From Rhodococcus jostii NBRC 16295 (lineage in GTDB: Bacteria > Actinomycetota > Actinomycetes > Mycobacteriales > Mycobacteriaceae): a stretch of 64,000 nt of DNA. The stretch is from assembly GCF_001894825.1 (NCBI RefSeq), contig NZ_BCWY01000016.1, positions 62,001 through 126,000 on the forward strand. Direction: 5' to 3'. The translations under genes and the position numbers were made by a program. Positions within the stretch are counted from its first letter, which is position 1. The number at the start of each line of letters is the position of its first letter. Below the pieces are notes generated by a model that was given only the letters and a program-made list of their open reading frames with translations, was not told the DNA's origin and did not search any database. Below, one piece after another: positions 7,275 to 15,008 of this stretch.

Positions 7275-8815
7275 CGGCGTGGCGGGAGAATGTCGTATGC
7301 CGGCAGTTGCGTCGTGTCCGTGCAGGATGTGTCCGGCTTTTCCGGATTGTCGAAAAATGACGCGATTATCTCGGCTCCGCACGGTGGCTCTGCATACACA
7401 CCGTGTGCAGCTCCGGGCACTACCGCGACTATGGATTGCGAGAGATCCTTCGCGATGTAGTCGCCCCACACCGCTCCGGTCTGCCCGTCGTAAGTTCCCG
7501 ACAGCACAAGCGAAGGGATGTCACTCACGGTGATGTCTCGGATCGAGTCAGGGGCCTTCGGCACGTCCCACACTTCGCAGGCGTCGCGCAGGAACGGCAG
7601 CTGCGGCGCTTGGGCCCGAACGGACTCCGGCAGTTCAGGGAATTCCTTTTCCGCCTGTTGCATTGACTGCTCGACGGTCTCGAACGGGATCCATTCACGG
7701 CACCAAATGCTCAGGGTGAGGCCCCAATGGAGGACGCCCCTCTCCGGATGCCCCCAAACCTCGGCCCAACGCGACGCAAGGGGCTGCGCATTCCCGTGTG
7801 CGAGCTCATCGACCGTTGATGGGAACTCTTTCGGTAGATGGGTAGCCACGGGGACAAACCAGTTCAGCAGCATTCCGCCGTCGACGACAACCTTCGTCTC
7901 TCCTACACCCTCAACGTTGACCGTCGTGGTGATGGGCTTCGCTTCAAGCTCATTGACCAGCCGGATGAACGTTGCCCCCAGGTCGGGATAGCGCTCTTTG
8001 CATGCCGGCTGGTCCTCGCACGCCTCGACCATGTTGTCGAATGCCTGGCGAGCGCTGGCCCAGGTCCACCCCAGGGCACCAACCGATGGAGGCGTCACTC
8101 CGTCGAACACGATCGACTCGATAGCGTCGGCGTCTTGACGCATGTAGATCAGCGCAAGGTCGGTACCGTACGAGTGGGAGAACACATTCCACTGCTCGAG
8201 GCCGAGCGCCTTGCGTAAATCAATCAGGTCATAGGTGCTCTCGGTCGAATTGAACGCCGAGAGGTCAACGGTGGGGGCCAGGCGGTCGTGGCACTCCTTC
8301 ACCGCTTCTACGTACGCATCCCGTGTGGACTCAGCGTTCCACGCCATTCCGATCCTTTGGGCGAAGAACTCGAAAATCTCCGGGCAGGGCAACGGCGAGC
8401 TGGACGTCGCGTTGCCGCGCTGTCCCATCAGGATCAGATCGCGATCACGGTTCAGCGGGACGTCCGGGTTGATCGGGGGATCCGTGACCCCATCCTGACC
8501 GGGCCCGCCCATGAGAAAGACGATCGGAGCCTTGGTCGGCGGCTGCGTTTCCGACGGAACGATCGCTACTGCCAAGCGCAAGGTTCCGCTGTCTTCTTTG
8601 GTGCGGTTCACCGGTACCACCAAGTCTCCGCAGCGAGCATTCTCCAGCAGTGGGACCGGATTCGGCGTCTTCGCGCACGGACCCTCGACCAACTCCGCCG
8701 GCGGATGAGCCACGGTCGCCGGTGCCGAACCGGACGGATCGGAATTGCTGCTACACGCTGAGCTGACGAGAATCGAGACAAACGCAATCGCCGTTATCTG
8801 GTTCGCAAACCGCAT
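7271..8815 (-). CDS. Secreted alpha/beta-hydrolase lipoprotein (TAP-like)
   Basis: A 514-residue alpha/beta-hydrolase like the tripeptidyl aminopeptidase/proline-iminopeptidase group of actinobacteria. Signal peptide with lipobox SSAC near residue 20. The oxyanion motif MGGPGQDG (about 103) replaces the family HGGPG. The nucleophile elbow is SHSYGT, the acid lies in GTYDGQ and the base in GAAHGVY, all in the usual order. Cys pairs are compatible with an exported fold. Start ATG 8815 has GGTGG five bases upstream; GTG 8824 is a less well placed option. It leads a two-gene operon with the serine hydrolase (overlap ATGA). Probably a peptidase or esterase acting outside the membrane; substrate unknown. 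Confidence 0.86.
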   Translation of the reverse strand: MRFANQITAIAFVSILVSSACSSNSDPSGSAPATVAHPPAELVEGPCAKTPNPVPLLENARCGDLVVPVNRTKEDSGTLRLAVAIVPSETQPPTKAPIVFLMGGPGQDGVTDPPINPDVPLNRDRDLILMGQRGNATSSSPLPCPEIFEFFAQRIGMAWNAESTRDAYVEAVKECHDRLAPTVDLSAFNSTESTYDLIDLRKALGLEQWNVFSHSYGTDLALIYMRQDADAIESIVFDGVTPPSVGALGWTWASARQAFDNMVEACEDQPACKERYPDLGATFIRLVNELEAKPITTTVNVEGVGETKVVVDGGMLLNWFVPVATHLPKEFPSTVDELAHGNAQPLASRWAEVWGHPERGVLHWGLTLSIWCREWIPFETVEQSMQQAEKEFPELPESVRAQAPQLPFLRDACEVWDVPKAPDSIRDITVSDIPSLVLSGTYDGQTGAVWGDYIAKDLSQSIVAVVPGAAHGVYAEPPCGAEIIASFFDNPEKPDTSCTDTTQLPAYDILPPRR

Positions 8816-9169
8816 GTCGACCACCCTGAATGGCGACCGCCCGAACCTTGTGTTCGGGCTCGGCCCGAGTATTTACCCAGATAAATCCTGGCACACCCCC
8901 AATACCGGAAGTTTGAGAACCGATGAAATCCGGCGATCCTGATGCGGACGCTCGGTCGGTGATGAATCGAATCGTGCAGTCGGCCAGCTCGGTTGCGAAC
9001 GCATTCCATAGGCGGCGCGAGATCACCGCCGCAAAACGAGATAGCCGGTGCGATAGATTCCCCGATTGGCGTCAGGGACGGGCCAGTTGCCCGCTGTGGT
9101 CATGATGAAAGGCAGCCCGTCCAGTCGATTGTCCATACGCGCGCCCAGCGTCCCGCTCGCGATCCTCTT

Positions 9170-9195
9170 ACAGGACACTCGAACAGGACACTCGA
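9170..9195. repeat. Two tandem copies of a 13-bp repeat
   Basis: ACAGGACACTCGA occurs twice without a gap, at 9170-9182 and 9183-9195, inside the gene-poor region. Two perfect copies suggest replication slippage. No regulatory role can be inferred. Confidence 0.8.
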
Positions 9196-9280
9196 AACGC
9201 TCCCTCACTCGAACGGCCACCAACGTGGAATCTGACGCGGCTCCCCGATCGGGCCGCATCCACGGGCGATAATGGTCCCT

Positions 9281-9388
9281 ATGACCGCAGAACTTGTCCC
9301 GTGCGAGATGGACGAGTGCCAAGACGAGGCGACGCACACTGTGCGGATCCAGCCGCCGGAAGTACGGATGAGCGATCGCCTCACGTAG
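9281..9388 (+). CDS. Candidate 35-residue leaderless small protein
   Basis: An ATG frame of 35 codons whose product begins MTAELVPCEMDECQDEATH, with a C-x4-C pair followed by His, somewhat reminiscent of small zinc-binding segments. GATAAT at 9268-9273 lies seven bases before the ATG, so transcription from that -10 would start at or next to the start codon, giving a leaderless mRNA of a kind frequent in actinobacteria. There is no Shine-Dalgarno sequence. It may equally be the relic of a longer gene. No family recognised. Confidence 0.3.
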   Translation: MTAELVPCEMDECQDEATHTVRIQPPEVRMSDRLT

Positions 9389-9444
9389 TTCTCGGCGAGG
9401 TACGCGAATGATGATCGCGCAGATACTCGTCGGCCCGACCCCGG

Positions 9445-9555
9445 CTAAGGTAGGGCAAGTCGGGTAGACCAGATCCCCTCGGTCACCGGTCCTTTGAACG
9501 ACGCGGCCACGACACCGATGCAACAGCCAATCATCAATGCGGTCAACGTGAGCAT
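9445..9555 (-). CDS. Candidate 36-residue membrane peptide
   Basis: Short frame beginning MLTLTALMIGCCIGVVAASF, a single predicted transmembrane helix followed by a polar tail. GGAGG lies 12 bases before ATG 9555, rather far. It may be a real small membrane protein or the relic of a longer one. It overlaps no called gene. Low support. Confidence 0.22.
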   Translation of the reverse strand: MLTLTALMIGCCIGVVAASFKGPVTEGIWSTRLALP

Positions 9556-9637
9556 CCCGGTCCGGATCCTCCCGCATCCGCGAGTTCGTTCTGACACACG
9601 GCTGCGGCTCTCTGGAGCCGAGCAGCGCCCCGTGAGG

Positions 9638-10363
9638 TCAGTGCCCGGGGTGAACCGTGGCGTAGGCCTCCCAGATCTCGGCGCGTAGGCGTCCGCGGTC
9701 GGAGACGGGAAGGCCATGGGCGCGGGCCCAGGCTCGCACCTCGGCAGTGGGCGGTGGAGATGCGGCGGCGTGATCGTCGCCTGCGGTGGGGGCGTCGCCG
9801 GCCGTCGCTGCCTTCGTGTCATTGTCGGTGTCCGCTTCGTCGCCGGGGCCCGCATCGTCGACGTGTTCGGACGTGTCAGCGGCCGGCGCTCTCGGTCTCG
9901 CCGCACGCCTACGGCGCGTCAGCGCACCCGCGACGCCGAGGACGCCCTTGCCGACGTCGGTGGCGGTGGTTTCGGTGCCGTCGATGAGGTGTCCGACGGT
10001 GTCGTCGTCGAGGACATCTCCGGCCATGTCCGCGGTGTCTTCAATTTTGTGCGCCGTCTGAAGGACCTCGTCACCGCCACCGGCGACCAGGCGATCCGTG
10101 TCGGCGTCGATCCGGGCGGTGCCGGCGGTCATGGCCGCCACCCTCACCGATTCGAGGAGTTGACCGCGCACCGATTCGTCGAGGGCCGCGAACTCGGGCG
10201 CTGATTGGAGCAGCTTCGTGGCTTGGTCGACCATCTCCTGAGGGCTGCCGGCGAGGCGTCCCGCGCTCGCGGCGGCGAGCATCATGCCCGGCTTCGTGTG
10301 GCGGGCTCGGCCCAGCCAATAGCCCACGATCACCGCGATCGCGACCTGCAGTCTGGTCATCAT
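9638..10363 (-). CDS. Membrane protein with C-terminal Lsr2-type DNA-binding domain
   Basis: 241 residues, starting at ATG 10363 with GGAG seven bases upstream. Residues 4-20 (LQVAIAVIVGYWLGRA) form a hydrophobic, probably membrane-associated segment. The central part is helical, then acidic and Ala/Pro-rich (about 145-205). The last 35 residues, VRAWARAHGLPVSDRGRLR and on, match the Lsr2 C-terminal domain with its RGR minor-groove hook. The Lsr2 N-terminal dimerisation domain is absent. The arrangement implies a protein able to hold AT-rich DNA at the membrane; that role is inference. It diverges from the ArsR-acetyltransferase gene across 220 bp. Confidence 0.8.
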   Translation of the reverse strand: MMTRLQVAIAVIVGYWLGRARHTKPGMMLAAASAGRLAGSPQEMVDQATKLLQSAPEFAALDESVRGQLLESVRVAAMTAGTARIDADTDRLVAGGGDEVLQTAHKIEDTADMAGDVLDDDTVGHLIDGTETTATDVGKGVLGVAGALTRRRRAARPRAPAADTSEHVDDAGPGDEADTDNDTKAATAGDAPTAGDDHAAASPPPTAEVRAWARAHGLPVSDRGRLRAEIWEAYATVHPGH

Positions 10364-10575
10364 CGCCGACTCCCACGCATGGATTTAACTGTGCGCGCTA
10401 CTCAGATCGACTACCCCGGACCGCGCCCGCTCAATCGACTGAGGACGGTCGTGACCGGGTATTTGGGGTGCGACCACGGCCGGCTTGCGATGCGGCGGCG
10501 CGCGCACCGACCGGTCTTCGCCTACGACTGCGGGCAGGTGGTCAGCGCGGGGCTCCTTCCATCGACACTCATCGA

Positions 10576-10581
10576 TATATT
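10576..10581 (+). promoter_or_regulatory. Candidate -10 box of the ArsR-GNAT gene
   Basis: TATATT lies five bases before ATG 10587, preceded by ATCGAT and by a second ATCGA at 10561. If used as a -10 element, transcription would begin at the start codon (leaderless). The ATCGA repeats are natural candidates for autoregulatory binding. No good -35 is seen. Confidence 0.35.
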
Positions 10582-10586
10582 GGGCC

Positions 10587-11459
10587 ATGACTTCCCTGGA
10601 TGCGCCGGACTCGAGCATTGCCCGCCCCGCCGGTGCGGATGCACTGGCACCGGACGATGCGGCCACCTTCGCCGGGCGGTTCGCCTGCCTGGCCGACCCC
10701 ACCCGCGTGCGGCTGCTGCACCAGGTCGCCGGCCACCCCGCGGGCATCACCGTCGGCGAGGTCGCCGAGGCACTGGGGATCGGGCAGCCCACCGTCTCGC
10801 ATCACGTCCGCAAGCTCTCCGAGGTCGACTTCGTGACCGTCCACAAGGACGGCGCCAGCACCGTCGTCAGGGTGAACCCGTCGTGCTACACCGGACTCCC
10901 GCACGCGGCCGATGCGGTCATGGGGGCGCTCGCCGCGCGCCCGTGCAGCCCGGACGACCTCCCCGACGACGTCACGGTGCGTCCGATGGCCGAGCAGGAC
11001 TGGGACGCGGTGCGCCGGATCTACGACCAGGGAATCGCCACCCGCACCGCCACCTTCACCACCGCGGTCCCCACCCGCGACGTTCTGGACGCACAGTGGC
11101 TCTCCGATCACCGGTGGGTCGCGGAGATCGACGGCACAGTGGCCGGCTGGGCCGCCCTGAGCCCGACCTCCAGCAGGGACTGCTACCAGGGCGTCGCCGA
11201 GAACTCGATCTACGTCGGGGACGGCATGCGTGGGCGCGGCGTCGGCAAGGCCCTGCTGCGCACCCAGGTCATCGCCGCCGACGACGCCGGCCTCTGGACC
11301 CTGCAGACCTCGATCTTCCCGGAGAACCGGGCCAGCATCGCCCTGCACCACTCCGCCGGATTCCGCACCATCGGCGTCCGTGAACGTATCGCCCAACTCG
11401 ACGGCACCTGGCGCGACACCGTCTTCCTCGAACGCCGCAGCCCAGCCCGCGACACCTGA
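10587..11459 (+). CDS. ArsR-type regulator fused to a GNAT acetyltransferase (ArsN/Pat-like)
   Basis: 290 residues in two domains. Residues about 20-100 are an ArsR winged helix (FACLADPTRVRLLHQV, then GQPTVSHHVRKL). Residues 125-285 are a GNAT acetyltransferase of the phosphinothricin/arsinothricin N-acetyltransferase type: VRPMAEQDWDAVRRIYDQGI, VAEIDGTVAGWAALSP, the acetyl-CoA loop GMRGRGVGKALL, and FPENRASIALHHSAGFR. Cysteines near residues 97 and 117 lie in the linker where a metalloid site could form. A sensor joined to a detoxifying enzyme suggests response to an organoarsenical or an amino-acid-like antibiotic. That substrate is inferred from the family; no ars gene lies next to it in this window. 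Confidence 0.85.
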   Translation: MTSLDAPDSSIARPAGADALAPDDAATFAGRFACLADPTRVRLLHQVAGHPAGITVGEVAEALGIGQPTVSHHVRKLSEVDFVTVHKDGASTVVRVNPSCYTGLPHAADAVMGALAARPCSPDDLPDDVTVRPMAEQDWDAVRRIYDQGIATRTATFTTAVPTRDVLDAQWLSDHRWVAEIDGTVAGWAALSPTSSRDCYQGVAENSIYVGDGMRGRGVGKALLRTQVIAADDAGLWTLQTSIFPENRASIALHHSAGFRTIGVRERIAQLDGTWRDTVFLERRSPARDT

Positions 11460-11564
11460 GAGGACACCGCTCCGGCCCCGCCGATCGGGACTCGTTCGAC
11501 CACCCCCCTCACCACGGCACTCGACGCCCGAGTGTCACACCGCACCAACACGTATAGAGGACTC

Positions 11565-12790
11565 ATGCACCCCTCACGCGCCCACCGGCTCGCCGAACTC
11601 CTGACCCTGGTGCTACTAGCTCTGATTGTGGGCGCCTGCGCACCCGCGCCGACGCCACCCGCGCCGGCCAGCACCCCACCACCGGCGGGGCCGCCGATCA
11701 CCGTGCTGCCGGCCAACGGTGCAACCGCGGTCAACCCGCTCGATCCGGTGTCGGTGACCACCAGCGGCGGCGGCACACTCGAAGCGGTCGCGATGACGAA
11801 CGACGAGGGCCGCGCCATCGACGGCATCTTCACCCCCGACCACCTGTCCTGGAGCCCGGGGTTCCCTTGGGCTACGGCAAGACCTACACCCTCACCGTGA
11901 CCGCGGTCGGCGACGCAGGCGCGCGCAGCGAACACACCAGCACGTTCTCCACCGTGACACCGGGTAATCAGACCAAACCCACCTTTGTCACCACCGGAGG
12001 CAACCTCCTCACTGACGACGGCACCTTCGGGGTCGGCATCGTGATCGTCACCCACTTCGACGAGCCGATCACCGACAAGGCCGCCGCCGAAAGGGCGCTC
12101 AGTGTCGAGACCACACCCCCGATCAGCGGCTCCTGGTACTGGGCGGACGATCAGAACGTGCACTGGCGTCCACAGAACTACTGGGCGCCGGGCACGAAGG
12201 TCACCGTCCGCGCCGACGTGTACGGCAAGGCGCTCGGCGAAGACCTGTTCGGGCAGGAGGATGCGGCCACCACGTTCACCATCGGCGACGCCCACATCTC
12301 CGTCGCCGACGATGCCACCAAACAGGTCACCGTCACCGAAAACGGAAGCGTGGTCCGCACGATGCCGACGTCGATGGGCATGGGCGGCACCGAAGTCGTC
12401 GGCGGGCAGACCCTGTCGTTCTGGACTCAGCCCGGCGTCTACACCGTCCTCGACAAGGCCAACCCGGTCGTCATGGACTCCTCCACCTACGGGCTGCCGG
12501 TCAACTCGCGGCTCGGCTACAACGAAAAGATCAACTACGCCACCCGCATCAGCAACGACGGCATCTACCTCCACGAACTCGCCGACACCATCTGGGCTCA
12601 GGGCAACACCAACGTCTCCCACGGATGTCTGAACCTCAGCCCCGACAACGCCCGCTGGTTCTACGACTTCTCCACCCCCGGCGACGTCGTCGAGGTCCGA
12701 GGCACCGGCGGTGCCCCACTGCAGCTGTGGCAGAACGGCGACTGGAGCGTGCCCTGGGAACAGTGGCTGGCCGGCAGCGCCCTGGCCTGA
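11565..12790 (+). pseudogene. L,D-transpeptidase lipoprotein, interrupted by a one-base frameshift
   Basis: Encodes an exported L,D-transpeptidase of the mycobacterial LdtMt2 type, which makes 3-3 cross-links in peptidoglycan. The first frame (11565-11900) has a signal peptide with lipobox VGAC and an Ig-like domain starting after a Pro-rich linker. The second frame (from about 11867) continues the Ig-like domains and the YkuD catalytic domain, ending with SHGCLNLS around the active Cys. The two join in the middle of one domain at CCCGGGGTTCCC (11855-11866); one more G would restore a continuous protein of about 409 residues. ATG 11565 has AGAGGA five bases upstream. Either a true mutation or a base-call error in a G run. 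Confidence 0.85.
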
Positions 12791-12850
12791 AAATTGCGAT
12801 GAGGCACGCGGCACACCTCGCCGCGCAACCGCCCGCGACAGTTGCCGTGT

Positions 12851-12868
12851 ACAAGGTGTCCACCTTGT
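12851..12868. promoter_or_regulatory. Perfect palindrome, candidate operator
   Basis: ACAAGGTGTCCACCTTGT is a perfect inverted repeat with 8-bp arms and a 2-bp centre. It lies 60 bp after the L,D-transpeptidase frame and 140 bp before the reductase start. Its length and dyad fit a TetR/MarR-class dimer site. The ligand is unknown. Confidence 0.5.
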
Positions 12869-12921
12869 TCAGGCCATTCTCGGCCTCGCAAGGTCCCGCG
12901 GCGCCCACTCACAACCTCCCC

Positions 12922-12939
12922 CAAGTTCGTTCGAACTTG
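12922..12939. promoter_or_regulatory. Second perfect palindrome, candidate operator
   Basis: CAAGTTCGTTCGAACTTG is a perfect inverted repeat, also with 8-bp arms and a 2-bp centre, 70 bp before ATG 13008. It shares the outer CAAG/CTTG with the palindrome at 12851, though the inner bases differ. Confidence 0.5.
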
Positions 12940-13007
12940 CGGTCTCGACTTCCGACGTTGCCCGATTCACGCAATGGCGACCCGCAAACTCGGTAGGGTC
13001 CGTTTTC

Positions 13008-14105
13008 ATGGCTGACCAGGGGAAGATCCGGACCGTGGTGTGGGGCACCGGAAATGTTGGGCGAGCTTCGATCCGCGCGGTCGATGCGCATCCCGGGCTC
13101 GAGCTCTCCGCGGTCGTGGTGGCCGACCCGGAGAAAGTCGGACGCGACGCCGGCGACCTCGCGCGGATGGGCCGCTCATTGGGAGTGGCAGCAACCGACG
13201 ATGCCGATGCCGTGCTCGCGGACTCCCCCGGCGCGGTCGTCTACGCCGCCTCCGGCGAGATTCGGCCCGATGACGCGGCAGCCGACATCACCCGCGCCCT
13301 CACCGCGGGGGCCGTCGTGGTGACTCCGTCGATCTATGCGCTGTACGACCAGCGCAATGCGCCGCCCGAGTTGCGCGACCCGATCGAGGCGGCGGCGAAG
13401 TCGGGGGGCGGCGCCCTGTTCGTGTCGGGTGTCGATCCGGGGTGGGGCAACGACATCCTGCCGATTCTCATGACTGGTCTCGCCGGGACGATCGACCAGA
13501 TCCGGTGCCAGGAGATCTTCGACTACACCACCTATGACCAGCACGATTCGGTGCGATATCTCGTCGGCATGGGTCAGCCGATGGACTACGAACCGCCGAT
13601 GGTCGCGGCGACGGTGCCCACGATGGTGTGGGGCGGCCAGATCCGGCTCATCGCCAGGGCCCTCGACGTGGAGCTCGACGAGATCCGCGAAACACTGCTG
13701 CGTCGTCCGCTCGACGAGACGATCACCACCGACCTCATGGGCGATTTCGAGGCGGGCACTCAGGGAGCGCTTCGTTTCGAGGTCCAGGGCATCGTGGGCG
13801 GCGAGCCACTGATCGTCATCGAGCACGTCACCCGAATCCATCCGTCGTGCGCCCCGGACTGGCCTGTGCCGCCCGACGGCGGGGACGGCGCTCACAAGCT
13901 GATCATCGAGGGCCGCCCGCGCATCGAGGTGAACGTGGAGGCCACCGACGAGGGCGGCAATCGGGCCGCAGGCGGCAATGCCACGGCCGTGGGCCGCCTG
14001 GTCAACGCGATCCCCTGGCTCCGAACCGCCGCGCCGGGGCTCTATGACGCCCTGGACGTCCCCCTCACCCCCGGGCGCGGCAAGCTCGGCAACATTCTCA
14101 GCTGA
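13008..14105 (+). CDS. NAD(P)-dependent dehydrogenase, dihydrodipicolinate-reductase-like
   Basis: 365 residues with an N-terminal Rossmann fold (VVWGTGNVGR, the GxGxxG motif, at residues 10-18) and the overall layout of the DapB-like/2,4-diaminopentanoate-dehydrogenase-like family common in Mycobacteriales. The conserved SGVDPGWGNDILP segment lies in the middle. Such proteins are often annotated as amine dehydrogenases or DapB-like oxidoreductases; the true substrate is unknown. Start ATG 13008 gives the family N-terminus; an open frame continues upstream to 12711 but has no coding character. Two perfect palindromes lie between this gene and the transpeptidase. Single-gene unit. Confidence 0.78.
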   Translation: MADQGKIRTVVWGTGNVGRASIRAVDAHPGLELSAVVVADPEKVGRDAGDLARMGRSLGVAATDDADAVLADSPGAVVYAASGEIRPDDAAADITRALTAGAVVVTPSIYALYDQRNAPPELRDPIEAAAKSGGGALFVSGVDPGWGNDILPILMTGLAGTIDQIRCQEIFDYTTYDQHDSVRYLVGMGQPMDYEPPMVAATVPTMVWGGQIRLIARALDVELDEIRETLLRRPLDETITTDLMGDFEAGTQGALRFEVQGIVGGEPLIVIEHVTRIHPSCAPDWPVPPDGGDGAHKLIIEGRPRIEVNVEATDEGGNRAAGGNATAVGRLVNAIPWLRTAAPGLYDALDVPLTPGRGKLGNILS

Positions 14106-14121
14106 CGCGAACCCACATCAC

Positions 14122-14137
14122 TTAGCCCTTGCGCTAA
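14122..14137. promoter_or_regulatory. Candidate ArsR/SdpR-type operator
   Basis: TTAGCCCTTGCGCTAA contains inverted TTAGC/GCTAA arms 28 bp before the regulator gene at 14165. Imperfect 5-bp arms with an AT-rich outer edge are usual for ArsR-family sites. Autoregulation by the adjacent gene is inferred. Confidence 0.4.
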
Positions 14138-14164
14138 CTATCGTCACGGTGAATACTTTTCCTT

Positions 14165-14521
14165 ATGGCTCAGTATTCGGAGCAGCTGAACGGCCTCTTC
14201 CAAGCGCTCGCCGACCCCACCCGGCGCGCAGTGCTGGGCAGGCTGAGCCGCGGCCCGGCAACGGTCAGCGAACTCGCGACACCGTTCGACATGGCCCTGC
14301 CCTCGTTCATGAAGCACATCCACTTCCTCGAGGACAGCGGATGGATCCGGACGCGGAAGGAAGGCCGCGTCCGGACGTGCGCGATCGAGAAGGAGCCGTT
14401 CACCGCCGTCGAAGCGTGGATCGCGGAGCAACAGGACCTCTGGGAGCGCCGCACCGACAGGCTCGAGCAATTCGTCACCGAACACGCAGACCCGACACAC
14501 ACGAAGGGCGCATCGCCATGA
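14165..14521 (+). CDS. ArsR-family (SdpR-like) transcriptional regulator
   Basis: 118 residues; winged helix covering most of the chain: LFQALADPTRRAVLGRLSRG, then TVSELATPFDMALPSFMKHIHFLEDSGWI. It lacks the metal-binding Cys motif of metal-sensing ArsR proteins and belongs to the group typically paired with an AHSA1/START protein. Its stop overlaps the next ATG (ATGA at 14518). It probably represses its own three-gene operon through the TTAGC repeat just upstream. The physiological signal is unknown. Confidence 0.88.
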   Translation: MAQYSEQLNGLFQALADPTRRAVLGRLSRGPATVSELATPFDMALPSFMKHIHFLEDSGWIRTRKEGRVRTCAIEKEPFTAVEAWIAEQQDLWERRTDRLEQFVTEHADPTHTKGASP

Positions 14522-14994
14522 CCGACACTGCCAGAACAGATCTCGACCTCACGATTTCGCGCATCATCAAGGCACCCCGAACGGCCGTGTGGCGCGCCTG
14601 GACCGACCCGGCGAGCTTCGAACAATGGTGGGTCCCCGCGCCGTCCCGGTGCCAGGTTGTCGACATGGAACTACGCCCGGGCGGGGCATTCACGACCCAG
14701 ATCAGCGAGGACGGCGGCGATTTCGTGCCGCACATGGCCGGCTGCTTCCTCGCCGTCGACGATCTCGAGCGCATCGTGTTCACCAACTCCCTCGTCGGTG
14801 GCTGGCGGCCCGCGGAACAGCCGTTCATGACCGCGATCATCACGTTGAACGACCATCCGACGGGCACGGAGTACGTCGCCCACGTGATGCACAAGAACCG
14901 CGCCGACCGCGAGACCCATGAAGAAATGGGCTTCTACGACGGCTGGGGCACCGTCACCGAGCAGCTCGCCGAATTGGCTGAGCGACAGGCATAA
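14518..14994 (+). CDS. SRPBCC (AHSA1/START-like) protein
   Basis: 158 residues of the SRPBCC superfamily, with the hallmarks of the AHSA1 group: ISRIIKAPRTAVWRAWTDPA at the N-terminus, FEQWWVP, and a C-terminal GWGTVTEQLAEL helix. The fold is a helix-grip cavity that binds hydrophobic ligands. It is translated with the ArsR regulator through the ATGA overlap, the standard pairing for this family. Enzymatic activity is not implied. The ligand may be what the regulator module responds to, but nothing here shows it. Confidence 0.85.
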   Translation: MTDTARTDLDLTISRIIKAPRTAVWRAWTDPASFEQWWVPAPSRCQVVDMELRPGGAFTTQISEDGGDFVPHMAGCFLAVDDLERIVFTNSLVGGWRPAEQPFMTAIITLNDHPTGTEYVAHVMHKNRADRETHEEMGFYDGWGTVTEQLAELAERQA

Positions 14995-15008
14995 CGGAGG
15001 AGGCAGGC

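Larger units (their letters stand above)
8825..9637. other. About 810 bp with no confident gene
   Basis: The frames here have unconvincing composition. A minus-strand frame of 184 codons (9023-9577) exists but is rich in Arg/His and has no family signature, so I do not call it. Two very short candidates are listed separately (9281-9388 and 9445-9555). A 13-bp tandem repeat lies at 9170-9195. The stretch may contain decayed genes. Confidence 0.5.

Noticed and set aside
9023..9577. 184-codon minus-strand frame
   Set aside because: Rich in Arg and His, no recognisable family and no binding site; kept as unassigned region.
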